From assembly GCF_028009165.1 (NCBI RefSeq), contig NC_079246.1, positions 3,720,001-3,784,000 on the forward strand: a stretch of DNA of 64,000 nt, given 5' to 3'. A program made the translations under genes and the position numbers. A model generated the notes under the pieces. It searched no databases. It worked only from the letters and a program-made list of their open reading frames with translations, and was not told the DNA's origin. Below, piece by piece: positions 1 to 12,827 of the stretch (the first letter of the stretch is position 1; each line of letters opens with the position of its first letter). The stretch is from Akanthomyces muscarius. Lineage: Eukaryota; Ascomycota; Sordariomycetes; Hypocreales; Cordycipitaceae.

Positions 1-24
1 CTTTATATTCATTTCCACAGCAAG

Positions 25-1645
25 ATGTCCATCAACACCATCTCCCCTTCCACGGGCAAATCCATCTTCGCCCACCCTGGGGTCTTCCCCGCTGACCTCC
101 CCGCCATTCTTACCACCGCGTCTGACGCTTTCACGACGTACCGCAAGACGACACTCGCGCAGCGCAAGACATGGATCCTCGCGGCACTGGAACATCTGGC
201 GCGGATGAAGGAGACACTGTGCGAGGAGCTCACGGCGCAGATGGGACGACCGGCAGCCTTTGCGGGCGTGGAAATCGATACGATGCGCAAGCGCGCGGAC
301 TATATGCTGGGGATCGCGGAGACGGCGCTGGGGGATATGAAGGGTCAGGACGAGGAGGGATTCAAGAGATGGACGAGCCAGGAGCCGGTTGGGCCGGTCC
401 TGATTGTGTCGGCGTGGAATGTGAGTAGTCACTGACATACTAATAGCACGGAAGGACTGGAGATACTGTCGAGGAGTGAACCAAAGTTCCATGTTGTTGA
501 GGGCACGGGGCAAAGAAGAATCAAACAGACAAACGCTAACTCTAAGCAAAACAGTTCCCATATCTCATTACTATCAACACCATCGTCCCCGCGCTCCTCG
601 CCGGCTGCCCGGTGCTCCTCAAACCCTCGCCGCAAACACCCCTCGTCGCGGATCGATTCCTCGACGCATTTGCCGCTGCCAGTCTGCCCGCCGGCGTCTT
701 CCAGGTGCTGCACACTGGCACTCTTGAGACGGTGCAGCAGGCCGCGCAGCACCCGTCTGTGCAGCAGGTGTGCTTCACCGGCTCTACGGCGGGCGGCCTG
801 GCGATGAAAAAGGCAACGGTCGACAGGGTCGTGGGTGTGAACCTGGAGCTGGGTGGTAAAGACCCGGCATATGTCCGCGCGGACGCAGACTTGAAGTGGA
901 CGGCGGCAAATATTGTCGACGGCGCCGTGTTTAACTCGGGCCAGAGCTGCTGCGCGATCGAGAGGGTCTATGTGCATGCGGATGTGCACGATGCCTTTGT
1001 GGCAGAGCTGCAGAAGGAGCTGGAGGGGTATGTTTTGTATACCTGATGGAGATTCAAGCTAACAAACTCAGGTATAAATTGGGTGACCCGGCAGATAAAG
1101 CGACGACGGTAGGCCCCGTCATTTCGGCGACCGCAGTCAAGGCTATTACAGCCCAAGTCGACGACGCCCTCAGCAAAGGCGCTGTAGATGCCACACCCGC
1201 CAACGCCTCGTTCCAGAGCCTGCCGGCCACCGGCAGCTACGTCGCACCCCGACTACTCACCAATGTCAATCACTCCATGGATGTCATGACGGTCGAGACG
1301 TTTGGGCCGATCATTCCCGTGATGAAGGTAGGCAGCGATGAGGAGGCTGTCGCGCTGATGAATGACAGCGAGTACGGCCTGACGGCGAGCATCTGGACAC
1401 GGGACGTAGCGCGGGGCGAGGAGATTGGCGAGGACGTCGAGGCTGGCACGCTGTTTGTGAACCGCGCCGACTGTCCGAACCCGGTGAGTCGAGCACGCAG
1501 ATTGAGACGATGCAGACGCTAACTGTGACAGGATCTCGCGTGGGTGGGCTGGAAGAATTCGGGTCTTGGCTGCACGCTGGGGCCTCGTGGGTTTGATGCG
1601 TTTGTAAAGCTGCGCAGCCACCACATTCGCCTTACTCACGGATAG
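25..1645 (+). CDS. NAD(P)-dependent aldehyde dehydrogenase
   Basis: Oxidises an aldehyde to the acid; the substrate cannot be read from sequence. Four exons join in frame: 25-420, 555-1027, 1072-1483 and 1532-1645, giving 464 residues, a normal length for the ALDH superfamily. The general-base Glu lies in LELGGKDP (about residue 230) and the catalytic Cys in NSGQSCC (about residue 264). The usual ETFGPIIPV and GLGCTLGPRG blocks follow. The ATG at 25 is the first start in frame. The bases just before it end in CACAG, so an upstream non-coding exon is possible but lies outside the window. There is no targeting peptide, so it is probably cytosolic. It runs tail to tail with the zinc-cluster regulator at 1847-3565. 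Family assignment is firm; the subfamily is open. Confidence 0.93.
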
Positions 1646-1846
1646 CCCGCATGCAGAGATGTGGCTATACTTGCTAGTGTGCGCGGTCTATTGTAGAACT
1701 GCGAGGGCAGCATCGCCAGGGACGCGGATCTTGATCAGCCATCATACTCCTGGGCTCGTTTGGGTTTCGTAGCCAGCAATTTAGCTGATCCGGCCATGGG
1801 GTTTAATGATTACGAAGTAATCTTGTCGAATAAATACTCTCGCTCA

Positions 1847-3565
1847 TCACGCAAACGATATCCACACTTGGCGTTCTTGCATCACCTCAGACAGCTTCCA
1901 CGGACTCACATCATCCGCAGGCTTCGTCCAGATGTGCTCCAGCAGGATCAGAGTCTCCTTCATGTTCCCTAGACCTATAGTACCGTGCATGGCTTGTAGT
2001 CGCTCTCGCAGGATCTGCTGCACATCGACATCGGTCGTGCAACAGCCAATGACAATCAGCGGCCAGCACAGACTGGTGTTGATGCGCAGTGTGGCTGGGA
2101 ACTGGCCCAGTAGAGACAGGGACTCAGCAACGGCGCCGGCCATGAGGTTCACGTGAGCTGTGTTGCCGTGCCCTTGATGCGGTGTGCCGAGAATACTCCA
2201 CAGGTAGAGAAGCACACCTTGCTTGAAGACGAGACCGGCTAATCGCGAATATGGGTTGACCGCCAAGTCAGGGAAGAATGCCATGATCTGCGACTGCAGC
2301 ATGCCAAATGTGATGATGTCATCAGGCTGTGGCGACAACTTGCCGTCGGCGCGGCTGGCAATGATGCGGTGGCCGAGATGATAGACCTGGGGAATGAGCA
2401 ACAGCAGCTCAAGCCAGCAGCCAGACAGCTGGCCGACGTAGCCCTTGGAGATCAAGCCGCGGGCAAGACCTTCGATCGTAGGACTCAGCTCTGGAGGTGC
2501 GCGCTTGGGGTCGGTGGACATGATGCTGGTGACGGTCATGTGAATGGCAAACTCGACGAGAAAATCGGGCAGGTCGTCGGGAATCTCCGACTGAGGCCGC
2601 GAGAGCAGCAGGTTGAGCATGGACTCGGATGCGCGCAGGTGGTCAAAGATGGTGCCATGAACATCGCCCCTTGCCACCTCCGTCAGGGAGAGAATCAAGC
2701 TGCCCACCGTCAACGCCAGCGTGTTCTCCTCTTTTCCCGCGACGTACTCGCCGACGACGTTGCGGAACATGCGCAGCGAGTCAGTGTAGTAGTGATGCGC
2801 CACCTCGGTGCCGAGGGCGCCGGCCTCGGCAGATTGGCGATGGGACGCGCTCTGGGCGAGGAGCAGCTGTAGGACAAGCGGGTTGGCAAAGGCTAGCGGG
2901 ACGAGCTTGGCGATGAAGGGATTGACGTCGGTGGAGCCGTTGCCCATGCTGTTGGCGGTGCGGGTGAGATAGTAGCTGAGCAGGTCGGATGATTCGCGGC
3001 CGTGATTAGGGAGCAAGGAGAGCGGAGAGAGGGCGAGTAACGAGGGGTCGGCGTCGAGGGTCATAGAGGAGATGGTGAGAGCCTGCGAGTCCGGAAAGAT
3101 GTCGGCGTGGGAGGCGACGGGCGACACGGGCATGATGGGCGAAGTGTCGCGAGCAAGCTCGGCGTCGCCCGTGTCGGAAGCGGTCATGTCAATGTCGGGG
3201 ATGTCATGACTGCTTCCAGAGGAGGAGTGCGAATGCGCGCGGTCCCTAAATGTCGAATCGTGGGCGACGGTGGTATCGACAGCCTTGTCCGTGAGAGAGC
3301 CGGCTCGTTGTTTATTTGCCGGCGGTTTCGAGACAGCCGTCGAGGAAGCATTCTTGCCGCGCGTCTGCAGGGTGGTGTTGTTCTCGGTCGGCCAGGTACA
3401 CTCGAGGTGGTTGCGTCGACAGCCGCTGCACAGAGGCTTCTCCTCGTTGCACTTCTTCTTGCGGCGGCGGCATGTGAAGCAGCCAGTCCTACTGCGGATG
3501 ATGGGCATAGCGCGCATGGTGGGGTTGCGTGGATAGCTGCACGGGTGGTGTTGCGCCGCAGCCAA
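1847..3565 (-). CDS. Zn(II)2Cys6 transcription factor with fungal-specific TF domain
   Basis: A single-exon gene of 572 residues. The binuclear zinc cluster lies near the N-terminus (about residues 29-56: GCFTC, then RRRKKKC, SGC and ECTWP), with the basic linker of Gal4-type DNA-binding domains. A Ser/Thr-rich low-complexity stretch follows (about 60-150). The remainder is helical with LLSYYL, LVLQLLLAQSASH and WPLIVIGCC blocks and a terminal SPWKLSEVM segment, as in the Fungal_trans_2 group (Acr-2-like). An in-frame ATG at 3517 would shorten the N-terminus by 16 residues and keep the zinc cluster. Predicted nuclear. The target is unknown; the nearest candidates are the flanking ALDH and PLC-1 genes. 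Confidence 0.92.
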   Translation of the reverse strand: MAAAQHHPCSYPRNPTMRAMPIIRSRTGCFTCRRRKKKCNEEKPLCSGCRRNHLECTWPTENNTTLQTRGKNASSTAVSKPPANKQRAGSLTDKAVDTTVAHDSTFRDRAHSHSSSGSSHDIPDIDMTASDTGDAELARDTSPIMPVSPVASHADIFPDSQALTISSMTLDADPSLLALSPLSLLPNHGRESSDLLSYYLTRTANSMGNGSTDVNPFIAKLVPLAFANPLVLQLLLAQSASHRQSAEAGALGTEVAHHYYTDSLRMFRNVVGEYVAGKEENTLALTVGSLILSLTEVARGDVHGTIFDHLRASESMLNLLLSRPQSEIPDDLPDFLVEFAIHMTVTSIMSTDPKRAPPELSPTIEGLARGLISKGYVGQLSGCWLELLLLIPQVYHLGHRIIASRADGKLSPQPDDIITFGMLQSQIMAFFPDLAVNPYSRLAGLVFKQGVLLYLWSILGTPHQGHGNTAHVNLMAGAVAESLSLLGQFPATLRINTSLCWPLIVIGCCTTDVDVQQILRERLQAMHGTIGLGNMKETLILLEHIWTKPADDVSPWKLSEVMQERQVWISFA

Positions 3566-5208
3566 AGGAGACGTGTTAATGATGCATTTCTAGAGAGCTG
3601 TATTGAGAATTGCGACTGAACATGGGATGCGAACGGTGGAAGAGAAAAAGAAGGGGAATGGAAGCTTGGAAGATGGAGAGATGGAGATGGAGACGGGCAG
3701 AAAGAAGCGGGGGAAGATTTATGACGGTGCTGGGTGCTCGGGCTAATCCTTTTTTTAGTGGTCTTGAGCTGGCCCCAGCGTAGTTTTAGGGCGTGGCGCT
3801 GCAGCTTTAGTGGATAACGCTGCTGTTTTACAGCGCCCATGTCCCTGTACTGTCCCCTGGGTGGCGTTGGTAGGGCAGATGGCACTGACTCTCGTAATCA
3901 TAATCAGCCCGAGCTGAAGATAACAAGTGCAAAAATACGAAAGGGGGCGGATGCAGGTCGAGATATGAGAAGAAACAAGAATCGGCCCTGGCACCTATCG
4001 AGTCCGCGCCATGATCGGTGTCGTTGCCCACCATCGCTCGTGTAAGGTGAGCCGATACTGTCCGCCAGCTTGTACTCTGTACAGGTGAAGACGATCAGAT
4101 TAGCATGCACGGCATGGCTTCCACCAACACAATCTCAGACCCTATCACTACCACGCTTAGTAGCTATAGCCAATTCAACGACAGCACTAGCAACAAGGTC
4201 GGCCAGGCTCTCAATAGCCGTTTGCTCATCACGGCAATGGATTTCGAGGCATGCAAGCATCCGCCCAACATGGTGACAGGGTCCTCTCCCCGCCCAACGG
4301 TCGGTCGGCCGGCTGTCGGCGACGCTAGTCGAACCGAGCTCATGCGGCTGCCCGTTGGAGACATTCCGAGAGAGCGCCTGGCAAATCCGGGGGTCATCTC
4401 GCGCACCAAACTCCAAGATGCAATATCCATCAAGGTGCAGGATCGACATTCTAGAAGCAGAAGAAAAAGAATTCCAATTTGTACTATAGCCATGCAACGT
4501 CGATTACAAGAATGGCTGGGCTGAAAAAACGTGGCACCGCGCACCGATCACTAGCGCCGTAGCCCAGGTCGAGTCTCCAGCGCGGTCCCGTACATGATTG
4601 GACGCTGCCAACGGGAGCACTCACCTGCCCCCAAGGCTGCAGTTTCATCCTACGATGTGACCAAGTCAAGACACCGACGCGCCATCAAACTAGTCATGAA
4701 CCTAGTTCCCTGCCTGCCAATGCGCACCTCTCCATAGCATCGATCTTCTTCCCGAGACATGAGCGTCAACCCGCCATCGAGACCCATCATGACTCCAGAC
4801 AGAGGCGGCACCGCAATCACGATACGGGTAAAAGTGTCATAAAAAACTGTGCATATCTTTTCCCTATGCTCGTGAAATATATACTGAATTTAAAAATAAT
4901 TGAAACGCTGTGAACAGCTCTTCCAGGTTGCGTTGTGCCTGGCGAGATGTGCAGACTCAGGTCTGCTCTGGGCCAAAGCCGTAGATGAGTCCCAGAAATG
5001 AGACTCGATGCCCAATCGAGTGGGACTTGGACCCAAGACTTGGTTTCCTAAAATAAAATAAAAACACCAACACCAGATGGGATGAGGGTGCCTTGTAACA
5101 AGACCGGGTATATCATGCAGATCATTTCGCTCATTGCTCTTCCAAAATGAGATGCAATATGGCGCCTCCAAAGTGAGGCATCCAACCGGCTCATAGCATA
5201 GCCATGCG
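3566..5208. other. gene-free stretch, 1.6 kb
   Basis: This holds the upstream region of the zinc-cluster gene and the downstream region of PLC-1. Short open frames occur on both strands, but none shows a recognisable domain, protein-like composition or plausible splicing. I see no RNA gene or repeat. Confidence 0.6.
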
Positions 5209-7451
5209 TTATGACTTGTAAGAGACAGCATACGCAGTAAATTTCGTACCCCCGCCGCTCCAGTTGACCTCTCCCTTGGTACGGGTGCGATGTGTCCTCG
5301 TCTCCACCGTCACCGCGCGCTTGCCACCACCCGCCTTCAGAGTGTACCCAGCTGTGTCGGCATGATAGTCAATTGTCAAGGTCTGCGCCTTGTTCTTGTC
5401 CGACGTCAGCGTGCCGCCTGCTCGGATGTACTCCTTATCCTTGGCTGACTGCAGGTAAAATTGATTGCCATAGTCGGCGAGGCTGTGCAGGATCCAGCGC
5501 TGCTCAATCTTGTCATGCTTGCGGTTTCCGCTACTGATTCCAACGATGCCCCCCAGGTTGGTCAGCGCAAAGCCGTCAGCTTCAAACACCACGTATCGCC
5601 CTTCGGTGAGCTGGCCACGCATCGTCTTGAAGCCGTCTTCTACTAGTGACGACATGTCCTGCTTGGCGTTCTCCTCGCCATATGGGATTGGTGGTCTGTT
5701 GCCAATGGCGTGCTCCTGCAGGCACCGCGCCGGCCCAACCCAGGGTCCATCCAGCGAGCCAAGACTCAGGTTTCCTGACCATGCCTTACTCGGGTCGGTT
5801 TCAGGCATGCGAACAGAGGCAATGGGCGGGACAGAGTAGTCGGTCTAAGTCGTTAGTGTCGCCCTCGCACATATCAAAAGCAGACGACTTACATGACGGA
5901 AATCAAACGCATTCACCAGGTTCGACATGTGCTTGCGCCGCCAAGGTGTTATGTTAGGCGTCTCCACATCGTATCCGTTTGCCTTGGCCCAGGCTTCGAC
6001 AAACATGATGTCCGATGTATGATCAGAAGGCTCTGTGAACACATTACCACCTCGCGTCCAGGGCGAGATGATATAGCGCGGCGCTCGCCAGCCAGGCCCG
6101 ACAGGGCTCTCGCCACCGAGCGATTCAACGTTGAGCCACTCGCCGGGGGTATCTTTGGGCGCCACCATTGGCACGACGTGGTCCATCCAGCCACCTTGCT
6201 CTGTTGAATGTTAGTAGGTAGTCAAGACACCTAGACAGGCGACAACATACCGTCATAGCTGACGATGAGAATTGTCTCGTTATAGGCAGGACTGCCGGTC
6301 ACGGCATCGACGATCTGCTTCTGGAGCCATGCACCGTCGATTGGCATGTTGGGCGAATGCTCCGCCAGCTCCTGGGGGCCGACGATGATGCTGACCTGAG
6401 GCAGGGTGCCGCTTTTCGCGGCATCATAGAATGCGTCGAGTCCGGGGTATGAATTTCCCTTGTTGCGCAGAGCGGAGCCATTTGCAGCCTTTTGGTACTG
6501 CTCAAAGTAGGCAAGCATGTTGTCTTCAAAGTTGTCAAAGTCTTGCCAGACCTGCCACGAGACGCCGGCATCCTCGAGGTATTCAGGAAAGGTCTTCCAA
6601 ACGAAGGGGAAGCAATTGATTTTGGGTTGTTCGCAGCCTAGTATGTTAGCGGGGCTATACACAAGTCTACACGCGACTATACGCGAAGTGGGCGCATGGT
6701 ATTTGCACCCCCCTTTGCAGGCGGACTTACCAGGAGTGGCATTGTTGTCGATGATTAGACCGCCCTCGCCGTCTGGGTTGGTGGGTGATCCAGGAATATT
6801 GATGGAGCCGCTCATCCACATGATGCGGTTGGGATCGGTGGCAGCCAGAACACTTTGGGTGTTCATATCTAGCAAAGTCCAACCTTCAGCAATGTCGAAA
6901 TGCGTGGCGATATCCTGCCGCTTGAAGTAACCCATGCCGTAGCCTTCGTCGGCTTGTATCCACTGGTTGCCAAGGCCACCATTGTAAGCTGTATGCATGG
7001 TACTCCAGCCATTGTCACCACCGCCCATGCATTGCGTCGACTCTTTCCACTCGCCGCCAAGGTAGTTGATGTGCCAGGGCTTGAGGGTGTGTGTGCCGTT
7101 TTCGGTGTTTGCCATTTGTCTTGGAGCGACGGTGTTAGCTGGTTCTCTTCGACAATTATGCCAGGTAGGGTTGTTTGCGGGTAGCACTCACTGCTCGAAT
7201 ACCGAGTAGCCATCGTCGTTGACTTGTACGTTGGGATCGCCAAAGCCTCGGACGCCAGCCATGGTTCCAAAATACTAGCGATAAGTTAGTGATATGTCAG
7301 TGGCATAATGAAGATTTCCAACACAACGTACGTGGTCAAAGGCACGGTTCTCTTGCATGAAGAGGACAATGTGCTTGACATCGGCAAGCGAAGTGGCCTG
7401 GACAGCCGAGGCCGCCAGAGTGGCCCAGAGTTGACTGGTTGTTGGCCGCAT
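5209..7451 (-). CDS. secreted phosphatidylcholine-type phospholipase C (PLC-1)
   Basis: Member of the phosphoesterase family of non-haemolytic phospholipases C and acid phosphatases. It is expected to hydrolyse phosphatidylcholine or similar phosphodiesters outside the cell. Six exons join in frame (7332-7451, 7192-7274, 6731-7119, 6251-6637, 5893-6200, 5209-5844) to give 640 residues. The N-terminus MRPTTSQLWATLAASAVQA is a signal peptide. IVLFMQENRAFDHYFGTMAG is the metal-binding start of the domain. HFDIAEGWT, SPTNPDG, DNFEDNML, HSPNMPIDG and YDEQGG are further family blocks. The last third carries two bacterial-type PLC C-terminal repeats (about residues 440-530 and 545-635). An ATG 18 nt further upstream (7469) is possible. 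PLC-2 at 46050-48172 is its paralogue. It faces away from MCO-1 across 2.6 kb. Confidence 0.93.
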
Positions 7452-10070
7452 GCTGGATGGTCTCTGCAATAAGTAATGGCAAGTCTAGTGACCGCAAAAC
7501 AACGAGGAAGCAGAAGAGGTAGAAGAACAAGGGGACAGACGAGACTGGGGTAAATGAGACACGGGCAAACGTTGGTTATAACCGACAGCAATCTTGACCG
7601 GTCTAACCCGGGTACCACAGCAGACCAGGATCAGCTCGAGTGGGATCGGATCATGCGTGGGTAGATTGCTTGCAACGTTTCAAGAGAGGCGAAAGTATAG
7701 AGACTAGCAATGAGCAGCACGTCGGGCTGTAGTAGCTCAACGGCGAGCGTGGTCTCGGACGGCTATCATGTGGACTGGGGGTGTCGAGGAGCCACGGAGC
7801 GTCGTGGTGTCGTGGCGGTCGAGGGTCGGCGGCGCAAGTGTGGATCTGATGCGACGGTATTATTCACAGGCGAATAGAAAGAGGGAGATTTGGAGTTGAG
7901 TCGCGAGGCCGGATAGAGGATGCCGTGATAAAGCGGAGCGAGAACTGTCGGAGGTGTTTGTCGTGTCTTTGGAAAACCCCGTATGGCCTTTCCGAGCAGC
8001 GCCCTGACAAGTCGGTCTAGGGACAAGTGTGGATGGAGTGGATGGTGGAGGGGTAGCAAAGAGCAAGTAGGATCGCTTCGTGCCAATGTCGCATGGAAAA
8101 CGAGGGTTTGCTAGTTGGCGGTGCGTGGTCGAGTAGCGTCCTGCGGATGTGGGATGACGGCACAGCGTGGGGATGTGCTAGCTCGGTGCAATTTCCGCTG
8201 TCTCGCCGCTTTGGCGCAGCGGGTGGCGGGAGCTGCAGCAAAAGAAAGGCTGCGGGCTGATGCTGCAAGGGAGTATGTAACGGGTGCGCGAGGTGTGTAA
8301 AGATGAATTGATGATGATGTTGTAGATGATGCTAGATGGCGACAGCTTTGCAGTGCAAAAGGAGAGCTGCTAGCGGCTGGCAGAGACGGTGCGAGGAATG
8401 CAGCCACGCGAGGCTGCTAGAGCGGCGAAAATACCTGCCGACCTTGCCTAGTACCCTAGGTGGGCAGATACAGCCACTGTAGGTAGCAGGATAATACTGT
8501 TGGTTCGACATACGGCAGGCATCAAATACCGGTAATGAACAAATGGCAAGATTTTACTCGTCGTCTAAGTTATAAAAAAAAAAGTCGGTCGCCCTCTGGG
8601 AAATAACTGGTGTCGGTTGGACCCGATTGCACAACGATATATTTCTTCAGTTCATTGTTCTGTTAACTAAACTAGTCGTGGCGTCGGCCTGTGCAGGACG
8701 CCAGGCACAGTGGTCCGCACCATGATTACCAGAGTGGTTGAGAGTGGGTTGACTGAGCCAAGTACGGAGAGTGGGTTGCGATATTATTCAACACAAACAG
8801 AAGATATCGCAGCCCACCGTTTCCTTTGATGCGCTATGCAGGGGCCATGGTCGAATTGATGCAATCCTCAAGGGCTATGCCACTATCGGCTCCGTACCGC
8901 ATCCATCCAGTGCCAGCTCAACACGGTTGCCCAGCTGCCTGTCTGAGATGAATCGCCCGGCGCCAAACTGCACGGCGACAGGCTAGTCGTCTTGGCGCTG
9001 CAGGATGTAATTAGCTTTTTGGAAGAGGATGGCGGCTTGCTACCAAGTCGAGTAAATTTGCTCGTGTAGATATTGATTGTTCGTTGCAACGCTGCCGTTG
9101 AGATCAGTTGATACGATCAGGGACAGTCGCATGATCATCTGTCTAAGTTGTCCATGTCGCGTGCAGAAGACGCAGCCGTAATCACCGTCAAGAGTTTTCG
9201 AAACGCCCACCTTATCTCTATCTTCTTCAGCATCCAACGCCACCGGAATCAACGTCTCCGACTTTAGGCAAACACTTTTTCCCTCGTGATTTCAAAGTGC
9301 CGAACCCGTGACAAAGAGTGCCTGTCGAGGTGCAAGGACTTGCTATATCGGGTTAGGCCTCTGAATCTGGGTCGCCACTGAACCAAGGTACAGTGGGTGC
9401 AGGCCCAGCTGGGGGCTTTTCAGTTCCTGCAGTCAGCGGTCGGTCAGCGGCCTGGCCCCTGGATCCGCTGGCCAAAAGCCTCCAAACCCCCCTGTATCGT
9501 TCCCCCGCCCGGCCCTGCAAGCCCCAACCGTAGCCCTGCGCCTCCCCGCACCACCATTCGCGCCCCCAATCCCCCTCACCCCGCTGGAGGGACCGCTAGA
9601 GGAAAACAGCTTAGCGCGTTCCATGTGCTGAACAGCATCCACTGAAGACCAATCATTCCACCGCTGCAGCCACTGTAACTGTACGAGTAACTGCCCGTGC
9701 CACTTTGCTACTGCGGCACACGACACCTTGCCTCTTTCGCCGCTAGCTTCAATCTGATGTCCCGACGCCCTCAGCTCGGCCTGACGTTTGCTTCTCTCAT
9801 CGATTGCCAGAAGCTAGCCCACAGCCATCAAGTTCGCATTTGCTTTGTCCGACCTCCATTCGCCCCTTGGTGCGACTCTCCGCCTTCGCTCTTCTTCCGA
9901 CTACCGACGCGTGCTCGTGCTGATAGCTTAGGCTTCTTGTCCCAACTGAGCCCCTGGCCTACTGCTGGCCGGATGGTTGCCCAGCCCTTGCTCGCGCGCC
10001 TAGCAAGGTAGTCTATTCCTACAGCCGAGCCACCATCGCCGGCATCTCATACTTCGACGACCTGGCCGTC
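7452..10070. promoter_or_regulatory. long divergent spacer between PLC-1 and MCO-1
   Basis: This is 2.6 kb without a credible gene, between the start codons of two genes pointing away from each other. It contains short open frames without domains, an A-run at 8575-8583, a pyrimidine-rich stretch at about 9480-9560 and the 14-mer CCACTGTAGGTAGC at 8474-8487, which recurs in the spacer of the second PLC-MCO pair. It presumably holds both promoters and long 5' leaders. No element has been proven. Confidence 0.5.
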
Positions 10071-12386
10071 ATGTATGCTGGGCCTGATTGTCCGCGAGGC
10101 CGCCGCCGATGGCTGCCCGCCATTGCGCTTAGCAGCGGCCTGTTCACGATCCTGCTTTCGTTGTTCGTGCTTCACGCCTTAAGTCGTACCGCAACGGTAC
10201 AGCCTGCTGCTGGTCATGTCGAACACCACGAACCAAGTCCAGAGCCGATAACGACACATATCGACAACTTTACCCCAATCTCTACCCCGACGCCCACGCC
10301 AGTCGCCCTTCCAGACCCCGCCGAGGAAACAGGCTTTGTCCTAAACCCCAAAGACCACAATAACAGAGAGCCAAAAACGTTGCGCATGACATGGAATGTT
10401 ACCCGCGAACTGCGCGAGCCCGATGGCGTTGAGAAGCAGGTGTATCTTATAAACGGTATACAATATTCTACTCTGGTCTAATTGTGCTTGGGCCAATCAT
10501 AGCTAAACTTCTAGGCCAATTCCCCGGCCCTGTTATCGAAGCACGACCAGGCGACGAGCTCGAGGTCAACGTTTTTAACCACGTCGACGACGATGCTGAC
10601 GGAGTCGCTGTGCACTGGCATGGCCTCATAATGAATGGTAGTTTGTCCCGACAGACGTGCATATCCCCAGCTAACTCTCCTAGGCGCGAATGGCATGGAC
10701 GGTGTTGTTGGTGTTACCCAATGCGCCATTGTCCAGAACAACAACTTTACATATCGCTTCACTCTGGATGATAGGCAACACGGTACATACTGGTAAGCTT
10801 CTCCATTGCACAAAATTTGTTGCGCGCTGACAATTTAGGTACCATGCCCATTCCCATCTCCAGAGAGCCGATGGCCTTTACGGTGGCATTATTATACACA
10901 GACCGGCCGATACAGAGACCGACTTGGTCAAATACAGCTACGAACAAGAAAAGCTTCTACTCGTCGGTGACTGGTATCACTGGCCTGCCAAAAGAGTTCT
11001 CGAGTGGTATGACAAGGCTGAGCATTTTGGATACGAGGTATGTCGTCGCCCATGTCCACCAGAATGAAGCTAATTTGTAGCCTGCTCCCGACTCGCTACT
11101 CATCAACGGCATCGGAGCATACAACTGCTCCAAGGCTGTCGCTGCCCGCGCAGTCAACTGTACAATGCTCCAGAAGCCTAGCATACGCCTTCCAGATGGT
11201 GATCGTGTGCGCCTACGAGTCGTCAACACTGGGTATGTCGTGCACTTGTCTCGCAGCGCGCCACCTTTACTAACACATCCAGTGCTTCCGCTGGGTTCTC
11301 CATGCACCTCGATCAGGGTACCATGGAGCCTCTCGCCGTGGATGGTAACGGTTTGGTGGACAACTCGACCTCTGCTGCTGGCGGCTTTGGCGTTTTGTAC
11401 CCTGGCGAGCGTCTTGATGTAGTGCTCGACAAGACCACAACATCGAAATCGGGCAGGGACGAGACCTCGATCAATACGCTCACAATTGAGTTGGACGACG
11501 GGTAAGTAATGGCCTACATGTATGTAACTCCACACTAACAGGAGCAGCAACATGCCTTTAAAAAACTACGCTCTTACCCGCATCCAGTCGTTCCCCATGC
11601 AGGACCTAGGTGCGACAGCGAAAAGAGCTCTTACTCGGCGCGAGAATGTGGTGGAAATGCTCTCTCTAGCTGATGTTAACGGTATTGTCGTGTCCGACGA
11701 GATTGCGGCTGCAACCAAGCCGGCTGAGACGGTCGTGTTCTACACGACTATCAAGAATCGCGCCACTCATGAAAATCGGCCTGCCGGTCTCTTTAACCAC
11801 TCGTCCTGGATCGTCAAGGACGCATTTGCGCCGCCTCTGCTAGCCGTGGACGAAGAGCAGTGGGCCGATTTAGCCAAGGAGCCCAGCCCTCTTCAAAATT
11901 TTACTGTCTCGACGTTTGAGGCCAGCGCGGTAGGCGCCAAGACACGATGGCTGGACATGGTTATCAATAACCTCGACGACAAGGGACACCCTTTTCACCT
12001 GGTATGTCCATGATGCTGGGCTCACTATCTACTGCCAAAACCCCGCTAACCCTTTGCAGCACGGGCAGTCATTCTACGTATTGCTAACCCACAAGGGCCG
12101 TAAAGGTGAGCAGGGCACTTACAACCCGTTTGACCCGGAGTCCAAGCACGATGACTACCCGCGGGCGCCGTTCAACCACCTTCTCAAAGACACCGTATAC
12201 ATCCCCCGCATGGGACACGTCGTTTTGCGGCTGCCTTTGACAAATAGCGGTCTGTGGCTCGCCCATTGTCATATCCTCTGGCACCAAGCCGTCGGCATGA
12301 GCATGGTGGTGCGCGTCGGGGATGTCGATCAGGACGCTAGGCGAGTGGCGACCGAGTTTTGTGCAAGTCAAAAGGTGGGGTTGTAA
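10071..12386 (+). CDS. membrane-anchored multicopper oxidase (MCO-1)
   Basis: Laccase/ferroxidase-type oxidase that couples one-electron substrate oxidation to reduction of O2 to water. Eight exons (10071-10455, 10515-10637, 10684-10792, 10839-11037, 11081-11232, 11283-11501, 11542-12001, 12060-12386) join to 657 residues. All four copper motifs are intact: HWHG (about 161), WYHAHS (about 205), HPFHLHG (about 545) and HCHILWHQAVGM (about 618), the last giving the type 1 Cys and His with Met as axial ligand. The N-terminus is basic, followed by one hydrophobic helix (about residues 14-38) with no clear cleavage site, so I read it as a type II membrane protein facing the cell exterior or secretory lumen. 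The substrate is not predictable. MCO-2 (51087-53279) is its paralogue; five intron positions are shared and two are unique to this copy. Confidence 0.93.
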
Positions 12387-12827
12387 GGCGGGCGGGCGGA
12401 TGAAAACAGGAAACAAAAGACTGCGTATATATTTTTCGGTATTCCAATTGTCCCATTCCGTGAGTATTGGATGTGAGCATCACTGGCTGCCTCTTGATGC
12501 ACTATTTGTGGTGCGTCATCTCCCGGCCTAGTGAACCGGCAACGTGGTCCAATAGATTGCATGGGTGCACATTGATTAAAAATTTGCTGGCCGGATAACA
12601 AAAAACTTCTGATACAAATGAGATCGACAATCTCTTATCAGTAGTGGTGCGTTGGGGACCTGAGAGACTCGGTGTCATAGACAGTCACTACGATGACACA
12701 TCTAGGTTGGGCGACGGGAATTATTTTGGCTCCTGCAGAAAGACCTCGCCGTCTCGCCCATCCTTGATGTCACGCGTAGAAGAATGATTTCATCATATTG
12801 ATTTAAAATTCGTACCTTATGTTATCC
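12387..12827. other. tail-to-tail spacer
   Basis: This 0.4 kb lies between the stops of MCO-1 and the GH20 gene, where the 3' ends converge. I see no gene or repeat. Confidence 0.6.

Noticed and set aside
2369..2872. 167-codon plus-strand frame
   Set aside because: It is antisense to the first zinc-cluster gene and has no features of its own.
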